A stretch of DNA of 64,000 bases from Tigriopus japonicus (lineage: Eukaryota; Arthropoda; Copepoda; Harpacticoida; Harpacticidae). This document shows, piece by piece, positions 1 to 13,800 of the stretch. Each line of letters opens with the position of its first letter. The stretch's first letter is position 1. The stretch lies in contig CM021319.1 in assembly GCA_010645155.1 (NCBI GenBank), forward strand, positions 1,678,494-1,742,493. Direction: 5' to 3'. The notes below the pieces were generated by a model that saw only the letters and a program-made list of their open reading frames with translations, was not told the DNA's origin and made no database searches. The position numbers and the translations under genes are program-made.

Positions 1-3000
1 TGCTATTTGACGAATACAGTATGTGCTTATGCAGGTCATGCCATGAAAGAGCTTCTTTTTGGGAAGGCGGGCATAGGAGTTGAAATTTGGATGTTTCAAA
101 GACGACGGACACACATGCATACGGTACGTAGGCCAATCATTGCTGAAAGACCATCATCATCATCTCTTGAGCATGACTCGTCATGTTGAAAAGTGTCGAG
201 GACATGAAACACAAGAGATTGTTCAGAGGAGTGACGAGAAGCGGGTGTGAAAATACGACCATGTGAGTCACCGGTGAGCAATGACCAAAAGCGACAAGGT
301 GGGCGGAGATCTGGCAAGTTAAAATAACGAACAACCCGGGGGTGGAAACTGGAGACTCACTGCTTTGTCCTGACAAAGAAAGAGCCCAGTGGAATCCGAG
401 AGGAAATTTCGTTTCAACTTGAATCAAGCGGTCTCCGAGAGGAACCATGATGTTTTTATAGCAAATCGGGGCGGGTCTTTAAGAATTTGGTGCGGAATTT
501 TGGTGGACTTTAAGGGGTTGGAAAGTGAGGGATTGAGGAAAAAATGGAGGGATTGGCAAAGGAAGCCAAGTGGTGGATTTCCAAACCAACTGACGAGGAA
601 ATGGGCTAATCAGGGGAGGAAACGAGACACTATTTCCGACATTTATGGAGGATGATCCTCTTCACATCGATCTCGTTCTCCTCTTGAGTGTCTAAAAGCG
701 TAGAAAATGGGAACAGCAGGACGTGGAATCAATTGTGGACGTTCAATTGAAGTTGTAGTTGTACAGGAAAATGCATTACAATCCAGAACTCGATCCAAGG
801 AGGAGCCAAAGGAGTTGCCAATATCCACTACGTGACCTCATCAAGATGAAAGAACTGGAATGTTGTTTACACACACACCTTTACCCCTTTTTCGGATGAA
901 TTGCGTAGCTGGACACTTTAGTTCGAGTACACGGTGCAAGTTTGTTCGAACATGATTTATCTGATTAAACTAGGAGATATTTCGAATTTTTAAAGACAAC
1001 ATGACAAGATAGCGATGTTTGATGGCCTTACCGAAAGCAGGAAAAGGTATGAGGTACGGCACTTGCCGTTAAAAAAGTCATTTTTTAACCCACCCCATTC
1101 AACAGACACATCGTGAACCCCTCTTCACTTTTGCTTTTTGCATATTTAGCATCTCATTTTTGATTCACCAAGAGGGGAGAAAATTGAGCTCAAGGTTTTA
1201 GCTTGATTCACTGTGCAGAACAACGGGGATCGCGCAGACAATGCCTTGAAAGTTTTTTCCTCCCTTTCACTTCTTTCATGTCTTCTGCTTGAAGAGATAT
1301 GATGGCTGACATGATTTGACTTAATTGGCTGAAAATCGTCATGATTGCACCCGAGAACATCCTCAGAGAGAGGGATGGACATAATAATGGTAATTTTGTA
1401 GAAAAGGGCTTTCACCCCTTCGTACAACATGACTAGACTTATTTTCTATTGGATCTTCAGAGACACTTGAGCATCAAAAAGAACACGAATGAACACCCTT
1501 CTTTTTTCTGGCCAACATTCTTTGACGAATTAAAGCGAGGGGACAAGAAGCATTCGGTCTTTTCAAGTTCCCTCCCTTCTTGGAACTTGCTCGGAAATGT
1601 TCTAAATAATGCCATAAGTGCAAACATATTTCAGGATGAACTTTGGGAACGATGACATCTATGAGATATCTATGTAGGACAGAAGTTTGACAGTCGACGG
1701 CCAAAGTAGTCAAGAATTCTTGAACACTTGGTCATGTTCGTCAATTTTCATGAAGATGTTACAAGTTTGTAGTTTTTAAGACCGATCTTACCTGAAAGTT
1801 GACGAGAAAACATACTTTTAACTTTGTTAAGTAGAAAGTTATGGACCACCTAAGAGTCCCACCAAGCTATCAGGCATTTGTCTCCAGTACTCTTCATTTG
1901 TAGGTGCTCATCGCTTTAAACTTCAATCAGATGCAACTCCATTCCCGATCTCCAAAACTACGATGCGATCTGAAGGGGGGCATTGAACAAAGGATCTTGA
2001 TAAGTGGCTACCAAATTGGAAGTCGTCAATCAAGGACTACCGAACCCAAGGACTAAACAAGTTGTTCATTTCTCACTCCCAGTACTTTCAGCTCGCGCAT
2101 GGTCCATTCACGTCTTTGAAGATCCTTGTTCCACAGAGGGAGACTTCTTGCGCGAATTAAAGAAGCAAGTGCAGGCTAATAAAAAAACCGACAAATCTTG
2201 CACCCTACAATTTGCCGTTGGCAGATGATGTGGAGAGTTTACGAGTATGGATGACCCTAGTCTAACAATAACTACCCTTCTCAATCTTCGGCTTCCTACG
2301 GGTACTTCAATTTCCGTCATCCTCCCCCGAGTCTCTCCCAAGACCTTTGACAACTCATTATTCACTCTCTCAACTTAAAGAGAGATGCTTCAAGTAAAAA
2401 AAAGCGATGCTCGAGGATTCAGATTCCCTCTCTCTTTTCTCCGATCTTCATCATCATGGGCGATCCATCCATCACTTTACCCGGACTATCTATGCACAGG
2501 ATCAATTGACCAAAAGGAGTCATGTACTGAGTTGAAAGTTGTGGGGGCCGAAAATCCCAAGGAATGCCACTTATACGAAGACGATGGATGAACTCCAAAC
2601 ACACCTTGATAGACCTGGATGTTTCATCAATTGCATTCCTTGCAGTGTGTGTTCTCGCCTTGGCACCTGGCCCACGTGCTGGACTCCAGAGATTACCAAT
2701 TCGAAAAACATTTTTGGAAAGCTGGCAAAACACGTCAAAAAATTTCAGCAATGTCATTTGTACGACTCGTTTTAACGAGACAGAGCGCAAAGCATCCCAT
2801 CCAATGAACGTAGCGGAGTTACTTGGAGGGTGAATTCATCCACACTAGTGTATTACTACTATTTGAAGACGATGAAGTGGGTTCTGGTGTCAAACATTCA
2901 GATGTGGCGGAGCTTTGACAAACTTGCTGTGTGTCCAGGAAATGAATGTCAACACTTGTTTGGAGAGCAAAAAATACATCGCCCAGAGAAGAAACTTACT

Positions 3001-6000
3001 CTTTGACGTTCCCGTCAAAAACTTCACTCGTAGCAAAAAAACAGGGAATTAATGGGTGTTTAAATCTCTCAACTTTAAGGTACCATTTAGAATGGGCTTC
3101 AATACGTAAAGGCAGAAGTGGTCGCTTAATAAGTGTCCTTGGCTTGGGTAAATACCCAGCTTACTGAAGCCTTTCTTCCTTTGGGTGTTCCCAGAGTCAA
3201 CCGAGCGGATAAACGGCCTTCCTCAGCCCAGAAAAGTACTTGTATGAAGGCTTGCTTGGAAGCCTCTTATTTATGTATGTTCTAGTTCAGAGGGTCTTAG
3301 CTCTCCTCTACAAGACTTTGTCGTTCTCCCTCATCCCAAGTTTGAATGACTCACCGTCAAAAGCCATTGAAGACGACCAAATGTTCTCGTTGGTTCATTT
3401 CTGGGATGCTCAAAGACAAAGCTATCTGAAACGAGATGGGCCGTTGTGCAAATATCTCCTCAAGTTTGCCTATCTTGCCTTCGCAAAGTCGGTCACCGGT
3501 GAAGAAGGGAAGGGAAGGCAAATCGGCCAGGCATTCAATTCAAAGTGAATTAGAATTGTTGGAGGAGTTCCCAACAACGTCGGAAAATAATGAAAAATCA
3601 GTCTTATCTTTGAGGTTAGACGAAATGGCTTCGAAAGATATTCCAGGAATGCATTAAAAATCTTATCTCGGGGTGTTGGTTTTTCTACTCATTGGAAGGC
3701 TCCCCAACTCTCATTCTTGTACCATTCATGTTGACGGGAAGAAAAATCCCTGAAGAACGCCTTTGACATCCAAAATTCAAGATTCGGCTGAGCACATGTG
3801 AGTGCACAGTGCGTCCACGTAGAACTATCTGTACTCAGAACCGACCACGAAACACGGGGGTGAAAGTGTAACCTGTAAGCCACCGCTATAAAATTAGCAT
3901 CAAATTAAGCCGCCGTAATCTTTACGAGCCGCTGGGGAGATTGAAACTGATCCCCGGCTTCAAATATCTGCCACCAAAACGACAAGTTAAAAGGGCGACC
4001 TCAAAAGTTATGTTTTTCTAGCCTTCCCTTAACCTCAAACGGACACAAATCTCTCCATATGGACATACATAAGTAAGAGCGCTCAAGCCATAGGACGGAA
4101 GGAAGCGAATCATTTATCAATGGTTAACTAATGAGGCTACAAAAAAGTGCACCCATTGTTGGCAAGTCAAATGGGACCTTGTCTCTTGAAACTATTTGCT
4201 TTCCAATCCACCTCAGGACAAAGGTAGTCTGTACTACGTTGGATCTTAATGACAGGGCGCAGGGAACACGGGACAGGAACGAATCGAATCTACCTTCCTC
4301 ATGACACAACAAAACGGTGTCTCGACCTTGAGAATGCCACGAAAATGATGATAATAACACAAACTGTTTTTCTTGGCCATCGAGGAGCTAATGGAAAACG
4401 AGGACTCTTTACCTGTTGTTAAATTGTCCTCAAACCCCCTGACTGAGGCTAGTCACGTTGTGATCAAGTCCAAGAAGAAAACCATCGCCAACCAGAAGTT
4501 CATTATGGCCGCAGCGTGAAACCATTACACTGAAAATTCATCAACCTGACAACTTGGCAGAGACTAGAGCAAACCTATCCTATTACTGCAAACATCTTGT
4601 CTCTAACAATAGGAGAACATGAACGAGCTGTCCAAATATTGGAACTAAGGCTAACCTAAAGAAACCACGAATTCGTAGAGTTCAGTTGGGTCACACAAAA
4701 ACTCTTCATCAAATATGTGCTTTTCCTGTCCAGAATCTTGTGAATGGCGAGTGCCTTTCCCAGGCATGACTTTTTCGGGCACTTTGGTTTCCCTCGTTGT
4801 TCAGATTGAGGGTCTGGTTGGCGCTTTATCTAGCAATGCTTCATGCATGGAAGTGGAGCAAAGCTGCTGGCCCAATACCATGTGGTTGGTAGGTCGTTGA
4901 TCCATTATTGATCTGAGTACACCCAGAGAAAGAGAGCGATGATGACATGATAGAGCATGGCTGTTCAGACCACCCATTCCTCTCCAAGCCAGCTTAAACC
5001 ATACTAGCAGCAGCGACCTTGATGATCAAGCACTCGGAGCTCACGTGACGAACAATCAAGCTCACATTCATTCACTAGCTTAGAGCCTCCTTCTGCGCTC
5101 GCTTTTTCGCTTTTTCTCCAGTCATTCAATGCAACGCTTTTTCATCTTTGCGCCAACAAACTGTTCCCAAAACCAAACTTAGGGATTACAGCTATGAACA
5201 AAATCAGCTACTAGAAAAGTTTGCATTCTTTCTCAGCATTTGGTGACATTGTTGATGCATTGAACATGAGCCAGCCAACATGAGATCGATTTCAACCCTG
5301 AAGTGCTACAGTGTGCTTTAGTCACATGATCTCACGACAACAAAGCGCTAGTTCGATGAGGAGGGCGAAAAAGAAGTACGACAAAAAATATGCTGAATCG
5401 ATATCAATGAAGTCGTCGGTCTCTGCTGAACAACATCACTCTTCAATGTGCACTCATATTCTCAGGCTGATGATCAAGAACAACCATTGGAAGAGATCGA
5501 TGATGATGGTGTCGGTGGGAACAGGCATTCCTCAAGCCATCTTGTGCTGACTTAAATACTGACAATCCCGCTTGTTGCTCGCTCTAATCATGGATGATGG
5601 AAAGTGACATGTTTTCGTGATCATTAGAGTGCGTTATATTTTATGACTTCGAACGGGACAATTGGCATTAGGCATGCTCGTTGGGCGACTAGAATAGCAG
5701 GCAGCGAACGGAACATGAATATTGATCGTGTTGGAGAAGCAGGATCTATTTTCACGCCGCTGCTTCCAGACTGATGGATATCTTCATATGTCGTCCGTGT
5801 CATTCAAGGTCCCTCAACGATTACGTAGAAGATACAGTAGCTCTCATTTCCCCCCAAAACACAAAAAATGAATAAAAGCTCAGGGATGACTCGACTTCAT
5901 GGACAGAAGCGTATTCAAGAGCACATTGGTTAAACATGCTGGCAAAACAATTCAAAAAGTTTCAAGGTCCAAGGGCTCGAGGATTCTAATTTTCTAACAT

Positions 6001-7420
6001 TGTAAAAACTAAATTGTTTCAAAATTACAATTGTCTCCTTTGCTTTGGGCGTTCTTGGTGTTGTTGTTATTCCTGCTGTTGAAGGAGGTGGAAAACACTC
6101 AAGTTTCTGCTCTTGAACTCAATTGGCCAAGAACACAGCATCAACCGAAAAGGCCATCCAATTTAGCTTTTGTGCAATCGTGCTCTCGACAAGAGAGGAA
6201 GAGCAAATCTTCTCTCCCCTTCTTTCTCCTCCTCTCCTCTGTTCTATTTGTATCTACTTTTGTTTCAAGAACTCGTCTCTTGTTCAAGGGCCAAATCATG
6301 GTCTAATTCCCAAGATCAAAAGACATTGAAGAGAGACGCTTCTTGCGTCTTTTCTCTCCCGAAGAAATAAGAGGAAGGGTAAAAAGCAAGAGGGTAAAAA
6401 GAACCAGGGGGCAGTTATCGTTCATCTTTTATCTGTTTCGCAACAGCATCTACATTATACGAGATCTGATCAAATTGGGAAAAAGAGGGAAGAACGAAGA
6501 GAACGGTCTCATTCAGATCAATTTGAACCAAAATTGCCTCAGAATCCAATTATTCCAGTAGTTTCAATCAAACGCAGTTCTACAAGAAAACGAGTGATTG
6601 CACTCTGAAAAAATGGAGAAAGTGATTGCATCTAGTGCATATGATTATTAGATAAAAGCTTACATACAAGATCAACATACAATCCTCCTCTCTTGTGAAC
6701 TGTAATATTTCATTTTCCCCCTCTCTCCAACGAACCAATCGTAGTTTACTTGGAAGGGTTGAAACTGGATGCTATAGTCGATGTAAATTCAGATCAACGC
6801 TCGCTTTCCTTTGAGGACTTATGTATGAAAGAACATGATAATGATCTTCCCTTCCCTATTTCCCCCTTGAAGTCCTTTTCAAGAGCACATACATTATACA
6901 TATCTAAGTACAGTTGGAAATGATATCGGGTGCGTTGCGAATATTGAAATGTTAGATCGGTCGTCTTTGAGGCTTGTTTTTTGGCTAGTTCTTATTCGAT
7001 CACCTTGTCAAAAGTGATGATAAGTGCTTAGAAGTGAATGCAACCAACCACAAAAAAGATCGATGCCAATGATGAGGTTGACGCTTCTCGTATTAAGTGA
7101 TGGTGGATGGGATAGCAAGAACACTCAGCTTGGTTTAGGCTCAAGGATTTCTCACCCCTTCTATGATTATAGCGGAGATTCCATTTGAGGGACATGCAAA
7201 TAGAATTGATGATGCATTCAAGGAGAAAACGGTTCTCTTGAAACCTGATCGCTTGGCACTCAACTAAAGGTGATGCGATGAAGTATGAGTCTCGCTCAAA
7301 TATCATCCTTGTTGTGGATTCGTTCCATCAAATTCAAGGAAGACTTGCCTCATGACATTCGGGTTCTTGCATTACTACACTCAAGAGAACCCGTGGACAA
7401 GAAGGGTTGCTGGAACTTCC
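1..7420. other. Intergenic stretch, no supported gene
   Basis: I see no gene here. All open frames are short (under about 125 codons), lack recognisable domains, overlap on both strands and often open at a non-ATG codon. Base composition is visually more even than in the AT-rich DNA after 16 kb. No tRNA-like fold or transposon ends were recognised. The stretch could be intergenic or a long intron or 5' flank of a gene outside the window. Confidence 0.5.
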
Positions 7421-7450
7421 CCTCCTCTCTCTCTCTTTCTCTCTCTTTCG
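7421..7450. repeat. (CT)n pyrimidine microsatellite
   Basis: A pyrimidine-only tract of CT/TCTCT units about 30 bp long. Simple sequence; no gene attached to it that I can see. Confidence 0.8.
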
Positions 7451-8416
7451 ATGTCATAACCCATAATAGAAATTGAACAATCTAATAACGATAATTTGCA
7501 CACCAACTGAAATTGACTCTCAAGTGGCCAAAATTTCCCCTGATAATTCTCTGAGGTCTGAGTTTGTCCTCGACAAGTTCGTGGTGGCTTGTTCTTTTCC
7601 CCTTCAATTTTCTTGATAGATAGATAGACATAATGTGTCGGATAAGCCTATCAACAGGTCCAACCCCCTTCTCTCGAGTACTTGACGAAGACCAAGTCGA
7701 GTTAAATATGGCGATTCCAACCCGTCCCCAAATCTAATATTTCATCTTGAGAAGCAACAAAAACTCGAGGTTCGTCCGGTAATGAACTCAGACAGTCGTT
7801 CATGGCCAACAAACATCTTCACTGCCATCCATTCCATATCTAATGCCGCTTCTGAATTATATGAAGAGGAAAAAAAGGCTCGAGGTGAACGACCCGGGTC
7901 TGTCAAAACAATCCATTCGACACGACTCGGTATAGCACCAACCAACCCATCTCGTTCTGTTCTGTTGTTGGCCATGCGTCCAACGGTGAAAACTGGACCT
8001 CACACACACACACATCGGGTAATTTCATCCAGGCCCTCGATTCCTGCAATTGCCAAGTCCAACCAACCCTCTAATCATTGAGTCTGGAGTATTATTCACA
8101 ACTGGTAGGCAGGTTATTTCATCTTGGGGGTAGAAACGAAATCATACACTTGAACTGTTCTCGGTGCATTGCATAACTAACCCTTTAGTTGCCAGGTTCG
8201 TGATATCGAAACATAATTATCCATGAAGACTATCGCTATTAGTTTGGGTAGGCAAAGGGTGATTCGGTGCAATTCAGAGTAAAATGCAGTCGACCTGATT
8301 GAATATGCACTACTTGAACTTCCTCCCTAGAGTAGACAGAGTTGTGATTAACCGATGAATCTAGTCGAGAAAATGATCTAAAACTATTATTGATTGAATG
8401 AACGGTGACGACAACA

Positions 8417-8445
8417 TCAGTAGTAGTAGTAGCAACAACAGCAGC
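8417..8445. repeat. Trinucleotide microsatellite (AGT)n(AAC/AGC)n
   Basis: A run of AGT units passes directly into AAC/AGC units. Compound microsatellite outside any supported gene. Confidence 0.7.
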
Positions 8446-9900
8446 CTGGACGGCATTGATAGGATAATACATGAAGCCCTCTGACAGCTACCAATCAAGA
8501 TCATCAGTTCATCAGTCACAGTCATTGAACTTTGGACACAAACTCCGTTTCACGCGTCTTTTTGTTCCGGATTGGAATGTTGTTTTTAGGCGAACCGACT
8601 CAACAACACATGCAGAATTGAGTGCTCTTTTTTAAATTGTTCATTTTTTGGCAAACGCGAGGATAGGTTGGACTTTATCTGCAACCAACAAGAACACAAT
8701 GCTTTTCAAATCCCCTCACGTTAATTCTAAAACGTCAGATAATCAATTAGTTACCCCTGAGGGCAAGCTTGGATCCAAAGTTCATCAACAACATCTGCCA
8801 TATCATTCTTGGCTTGTATCTCAAACTTGATGCGTTTGAATATTTTGGAAAGAGACCTTCTAATGACTCTTTTTTCATATGTAGCTCATTTGAGACAAGG
8901 TTCGAGACACGAGTCGTTTCCAGACACCAAAGCATCGCTAATCGCTCTTTCTAGAACAATTAGGCCAAAGAAACATTAGCATCAGCCCACTCCACTAAGT
9001 TAGCCCTTCTCGTTACTACTTCGACTACCACTACTTAGCTCGTTCTCGTCCCAAAGACGTAAGTAAGTAACCGCAAGTGTTCATTCTTCTTCTTCTCATC
9101 ATCACCCTTTCATCTCAAGAGCAACAAAATTGGCACTTTTCGCCCTTCCTTTGAGATTGTTTAAAGTTCAATGTTCCTTCAGCGTTGACTGTTTCGAACA
9201 GATCTATCAAATGCTGTGGGAATTATGTCCAATATCTCTTCCTCTCTGAAGTTGTTCGGTCAAATTGGTGGCATTATGAACTATTCATGGATCTAATGAT
9301 ACAACTGACATTTTCTCTTTCATCTGGCGTAAAATCAATGCGTTGTACAATGTGTACAAACCAACATGAGTAAGTGAGTTAGTCTCGTTTCTAGCTAGCT
9401 AGAATAATTTATGACCTAATACTAAACAGAGCGTTTGTGCATGTGTGCATGACTGCAGTTCAATAAGTAGACGAAGTAATGGAACTAGAGCCAGTAAGTA
9501 GTAGGCCTGTTCTCTGTTGCCAGAATCGCACTTGAAAGCCATAAACATTCAAGGTCTCTCAAATGTTGTCGTGTTTTGTGGGATGGGAAATGCTGTGTAA
9601 ATGCTTGTTTGGTGACCCAGGATGGAAAGAAGGTATCAGAAGTTCTTATACATCATAACACATGTTTTGGGGGGGAGGGGGACTTGGATGAGGCAGAAGC
9701 AAGTCTGTGTTTTGTTTGAATAAGTTGGGCGTGGCAAATAGTTGCTGGATATAATGAGAGTCGTTTGCTCATCAGAAATGCTGACTTTTCATAACTTGAC
9801 ACAACCATCTCTGGCCAGAATCAGAAACGTGACCATTTAATCCAATTGAGGAACGCCAAAGTATTTTTAACTGGGGCTCAATTCTTAATAGGGGGATTTC

Positions 9901-10131
9901 ATGAGTACAAAAGCCCAGCAACCCTGGCCAGTGATAAAGATAGGCATCACCCAACTCGTGTTCGTGACACTAGTTTTCTGCCTTCGTTCATTCAAAGTAG
10001 CTTCCATTCCCTCTTCCTTCAAAGTCGTAGATCAACCAGACATTCATTTTCGAGTTCCAAGCTTTTCATATGAGATTTCCATCAAATGTCCAGAGGTTGG
10101 CATCTTGGCCAATGATACAACAGCTTACTAG
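9901..10131 (+). CDS. Weak candidate: 76-residue ORF with hydrophobic N-terminal segment
   Basis: ATG-started frame of 76 codons ending in TAG. Residues about 12 to 26 form one hydrophobic stretch (ending LVFVTLVFCL), like a signal peptide or anchor, followed by a soluble tail with one Cys. No domain is recognised, no splice sites were assigned, and an unrelated frame is open across the same DNA, so chance is a real possibility. Listed only because the segment architecture is plausible for a small secreted or anchored protein. Confidence 0.13.
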   Translation: MSTKAQQPWPVIKIGITQLVFVTLVFCLRSFKVASIPSSFKVVDQPDIHFRVPSFSYEISIKCPEVGILANDTTAY

Positions 10132-10810
10132 CACAAAACAGACAAGTTGAAATAGACGAAAAAACACAAACCGCACACCGCGAAAGTTTTTTTCTCTTCT
10201 TTTTCAATATCTAATCGTAGGCAAAGGAACGACTTGAAGAGATATCCAGACAAGGGTATTGCTCCCACGTCCCGACATCAAGAATTTAATCAGAAAATTC
10301 TCCTACGAAGAGATGTGGGGCTCGATAGCATCGTTCTCTCGCGTTGGTGGAACGAGTAGGATAAAGTAATAAAGCGAATGCAAGAGATGTACAGTACATA
10401 AAGCCGCCGATGGGAGGAGGAACCTGGTTAACATCCAACTGGAGTCTCGACAACTCATGTCATTACATTCGAATGCTTCTTAGGGTGAGAAAGAGCATAA
10501 TGCGTCAACACCCAAGGGTTTGTCTACCACAGCTAATAAGCGCTCATAAACGAGCTTGAGTTCTGATCTGACGCGATCTATGGTGGTACGAAGTTCATGG
10601 AGACAAGAATTGAGGAGGTTTTGGTCCGTAAATGATGGGCAATGATTTCTCACAGTGATGCTGCATTACCAGTGAGGGAGAAAACTTGCCCCCAGGGGAG
10701 TTCAATCCGCTGGCGTATTTTGAGCTCCCGGAGCAAGATCAAACCAAACTGAACTGGACTGCAATGGGTTTTCGCTTTTCTTCCATATTTTTGTCTACGC
10801 CTTTGCTCGT

Positions 10811-10835
10811 CATCGTCATCATCATCATCATCATT
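10811..10835. repeat. (CAT)n microsatellite
   Basis: Interrupted CAT repeat of about 25 bp. Simple sequence; a similar tract lies at 15315-15332. Confidence 0.75.
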
Positions 10836-13800
10836 CTCGTGATACAATTCAAAGAAAGAGGGGTGGTGGATGAGTTTGTCGTGGTGTTAGACATTGAAAA
10901 ATTTCGACCTGATTAGAGAGTCTGTCGTGCTTTGCTTTTTTGAGCTTGACTGCTTTTCCCCCGGACATCTGCAGTCTCTACAGGAAACATGCACTTTTTC
11001 ATACGCCATATAATCACTAGGACAACGTGGGACCCCATTTGAAACCATAAAAAACGCCATTCTTTTCAATGCCACTACTCACTACAGGATGATCACTTGT
11101 AAATGAATGAGTAAAAATCAGACTCGGTTCGAGGACATAACATTTTTTAAAAGCTAAACTACATGAAGGTTGACGAGCACTTTTTTATTCACAGAGCAAA
11201 AATTGCACGTTCTCCATGTACGAAAGGAAGTTCAACCAAAAAAAGCTGATTGCATCGAGAGGAAGGGAGACACAGTTTTGCGACTAAACGTGAATATATT
11301 CACAAGAAGCCCCCAATGATCTATGAGTGCTCTGGAAAAAGAATATCTCGGAATGGACATGCAAAAAAGAGTCCGATGTTTTCGTGCCTAGAGGCGAAGC
11401 GGGTATGGCAACCAGCTCAAGATAATCCTATTATCATGTTTCACAAACGACGACAACATCTCCACCATCTACGAACATGGATGGAGCCTCCGCCATAGAG
11501 CATGGTAGACCCTGTACAATGTCCACCCAAACTCCAAGCCAGATCGTGTTGCCAGCTTTGATCTTTTATTCCAGGGTGTCAAAATACCCCAAGCTCAAAT
11601 CCAGATCACGAGATTCCTCCAACGCGTTGATGTTCAAAACGAACGAAACCGTTTCAAGCTCCAAATGGAAAAAAAGACTCGCCGAATCCATTCCATTGCG
11701 CCAAACGAAATGAGGGAATCAAGAAAATTGCGAAAGACCCAAGGGTCAAGCAAGCAACGTCGCATTTCCGTGAATTACAAGATTTTGATCTGGTCAGCAA
11801 TCTCGACGAGTTCCCATGTTGAACAATCTCAACTAGAGCTTGCTGGAACCAAAATTGGAGGTTCGTGGACAGGGTGAGCGAAGAAAAGCCTCGCTGGCTC
11901 AAAGAAGATCGTAAAAAATTGACACTTTCATGTGAGAGGTGGAAGGAAGATCGAGAGTGACGAGAGAGGGGGAGACACATGGGACGGATTCGGGAGGGAT
12001 GATGCTGAAGTGCATTAAGCTTGAAATGGATGGTGGGAAGCATTGACTTTGAATATGCCACCACTGATTTGGGTCACTCTAATCTCCTGGGAATAAACGC
12101 TAACATATCCCAACAACCGCACAACATTCCTTACCGACTCAGTTTAGTTTCACAAATCTGATATTTTGAAAGGTCTATCAAACGCTTGCTCAGATGTACG
12201 TAGTGTAGCTTGAATAGTGTTCGGTGGCTTGCTTAATGCCAGGTTTGAGCGTCTCGTTTTGCACAGACACCACCGACTCCGCCTACCAAGAGATATCAAG
12301 CAATGTGCTTGATATTTGATGCCTCCAAGGAGGTGCTTTTTGACTCCCCAACGATTTCGGAATCACGTTTACTTCATTGCGTGCCAACAACATGAGACTT
12401 GAAGGTGTGTCATTTTTCCAAAGACAGCAGGAATTACCCGGGTTGTTTGGCAGCCATTTCCGAGAACGGGTCAGGTTTTGTACAATGATGTCATCATCAG
12501 ACTCATCACCATCAGCATAATCCGGATGTCGATTCATTCCACGTTGAAGTTCGTGACGTCAAAACTCGTCACCAATGAATTCAACGAGTAAATCGGGATG
12601 TCCAATTCGAAATGGGTGGGCGAATGCATTTATGCAGACACTCGCTACTCACCCCTGGAATATATTAAGAGTTGATGTGTATAAGAATATAATAGAATCC
12701 TGACCAATCACGGACACAAATCATTCCACAAAATGCACTTCCACACGTTCATGCCAATTGGGAAACAAGACGACTGGTCACGTTTCAAGCATAATTTTCA
12801 CGAAACAATTTCGCGCTTGATATCATTTCCCAGACGAGCATGATAATTAAACCCGGCAACGAAGTGACGAGAACTTGAGCCAAGAATTAAAAAAAACAGG
12901 CATCTCTGGAATAAAATACAAGAAGAAGGGTTCATTGAATGTTTCAAGGCAAAATAATCCGGCCTGAGATGAGTGGTTACATTCATCATTAAACCCGTTT
13001 CCACACTTGATAACTTGTTGTCACGACTGACAACGGCAACCTATTGTAAGTGAAACCATTTATTGCTAGATGGTTTTCTGCATGACAGTGATATTGGTAG
13101 AAATGTACGAGTGTTAAATGAATAAGAAAATATCGAATATGTCTTGTCTCAAACTTCACCAGAATTTAGACAGGTCTAACAAGAACGGGTTTCCAACTCA
13201 AATTTCTCTCTTGCCAAATTAATCGCCATGGATAATGTTGTGGGCCGAATGGCCTTCAAACTCCGCAATTAAGTCTTTTTCTTGATACAGTCGCAAAAAA
13301 ATATGATTGACACGATAACAAATTGATGAGAGATAACCAGCTTCATGTGTACATTCTTGAGTTTGTTCAAGAATTCCCTTTAGTTCTTTTCCTTGGACAG
13401 TTCTTGACATCTTCAGGGGGCAACGTCTGTAATTTAGTGAACCAAAACAGACGCCACACGAACCAAGGACCAGATTGTCCAAAGATGGGAGGAAGATGGA
13501 CATCGGTAAGCTCACCCTGTTTTACAACACCTCGAACACGAATGCCTGGAAACCAAATTCCTGAAAAACTTTGAAGTCGACACTTCATTGTTTAAGCTCT
13601 TTTTTGCTTCAGACCACATGTAACAACAGATTGACGAATAATGAATACCGCGAGGGTTCTCGTGTGTGCTTGAAATCTCTTTTTAATGAAGGCTTACATC
13701 GTCCCCGTCATCATTGAAAATAAATCATGAAGAGTTACGTATTTATTGTGGGTTTAAGTGGTTTAAGTGGACTCGATCAAACGGGAGGGTTTCCAAATTT

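Noticed and set aside
2419..2790. 123-codon minus-strand frame with three plus-strand frames over it
   Set aside because: Several strands and frames open at once without recognisable motifs suggests chance.
11654..12064. 136-codon minus-strand frame
   Set aside because: No domain, no splice or promoter context, overlapping open frames on the other strand; compatible with chance.
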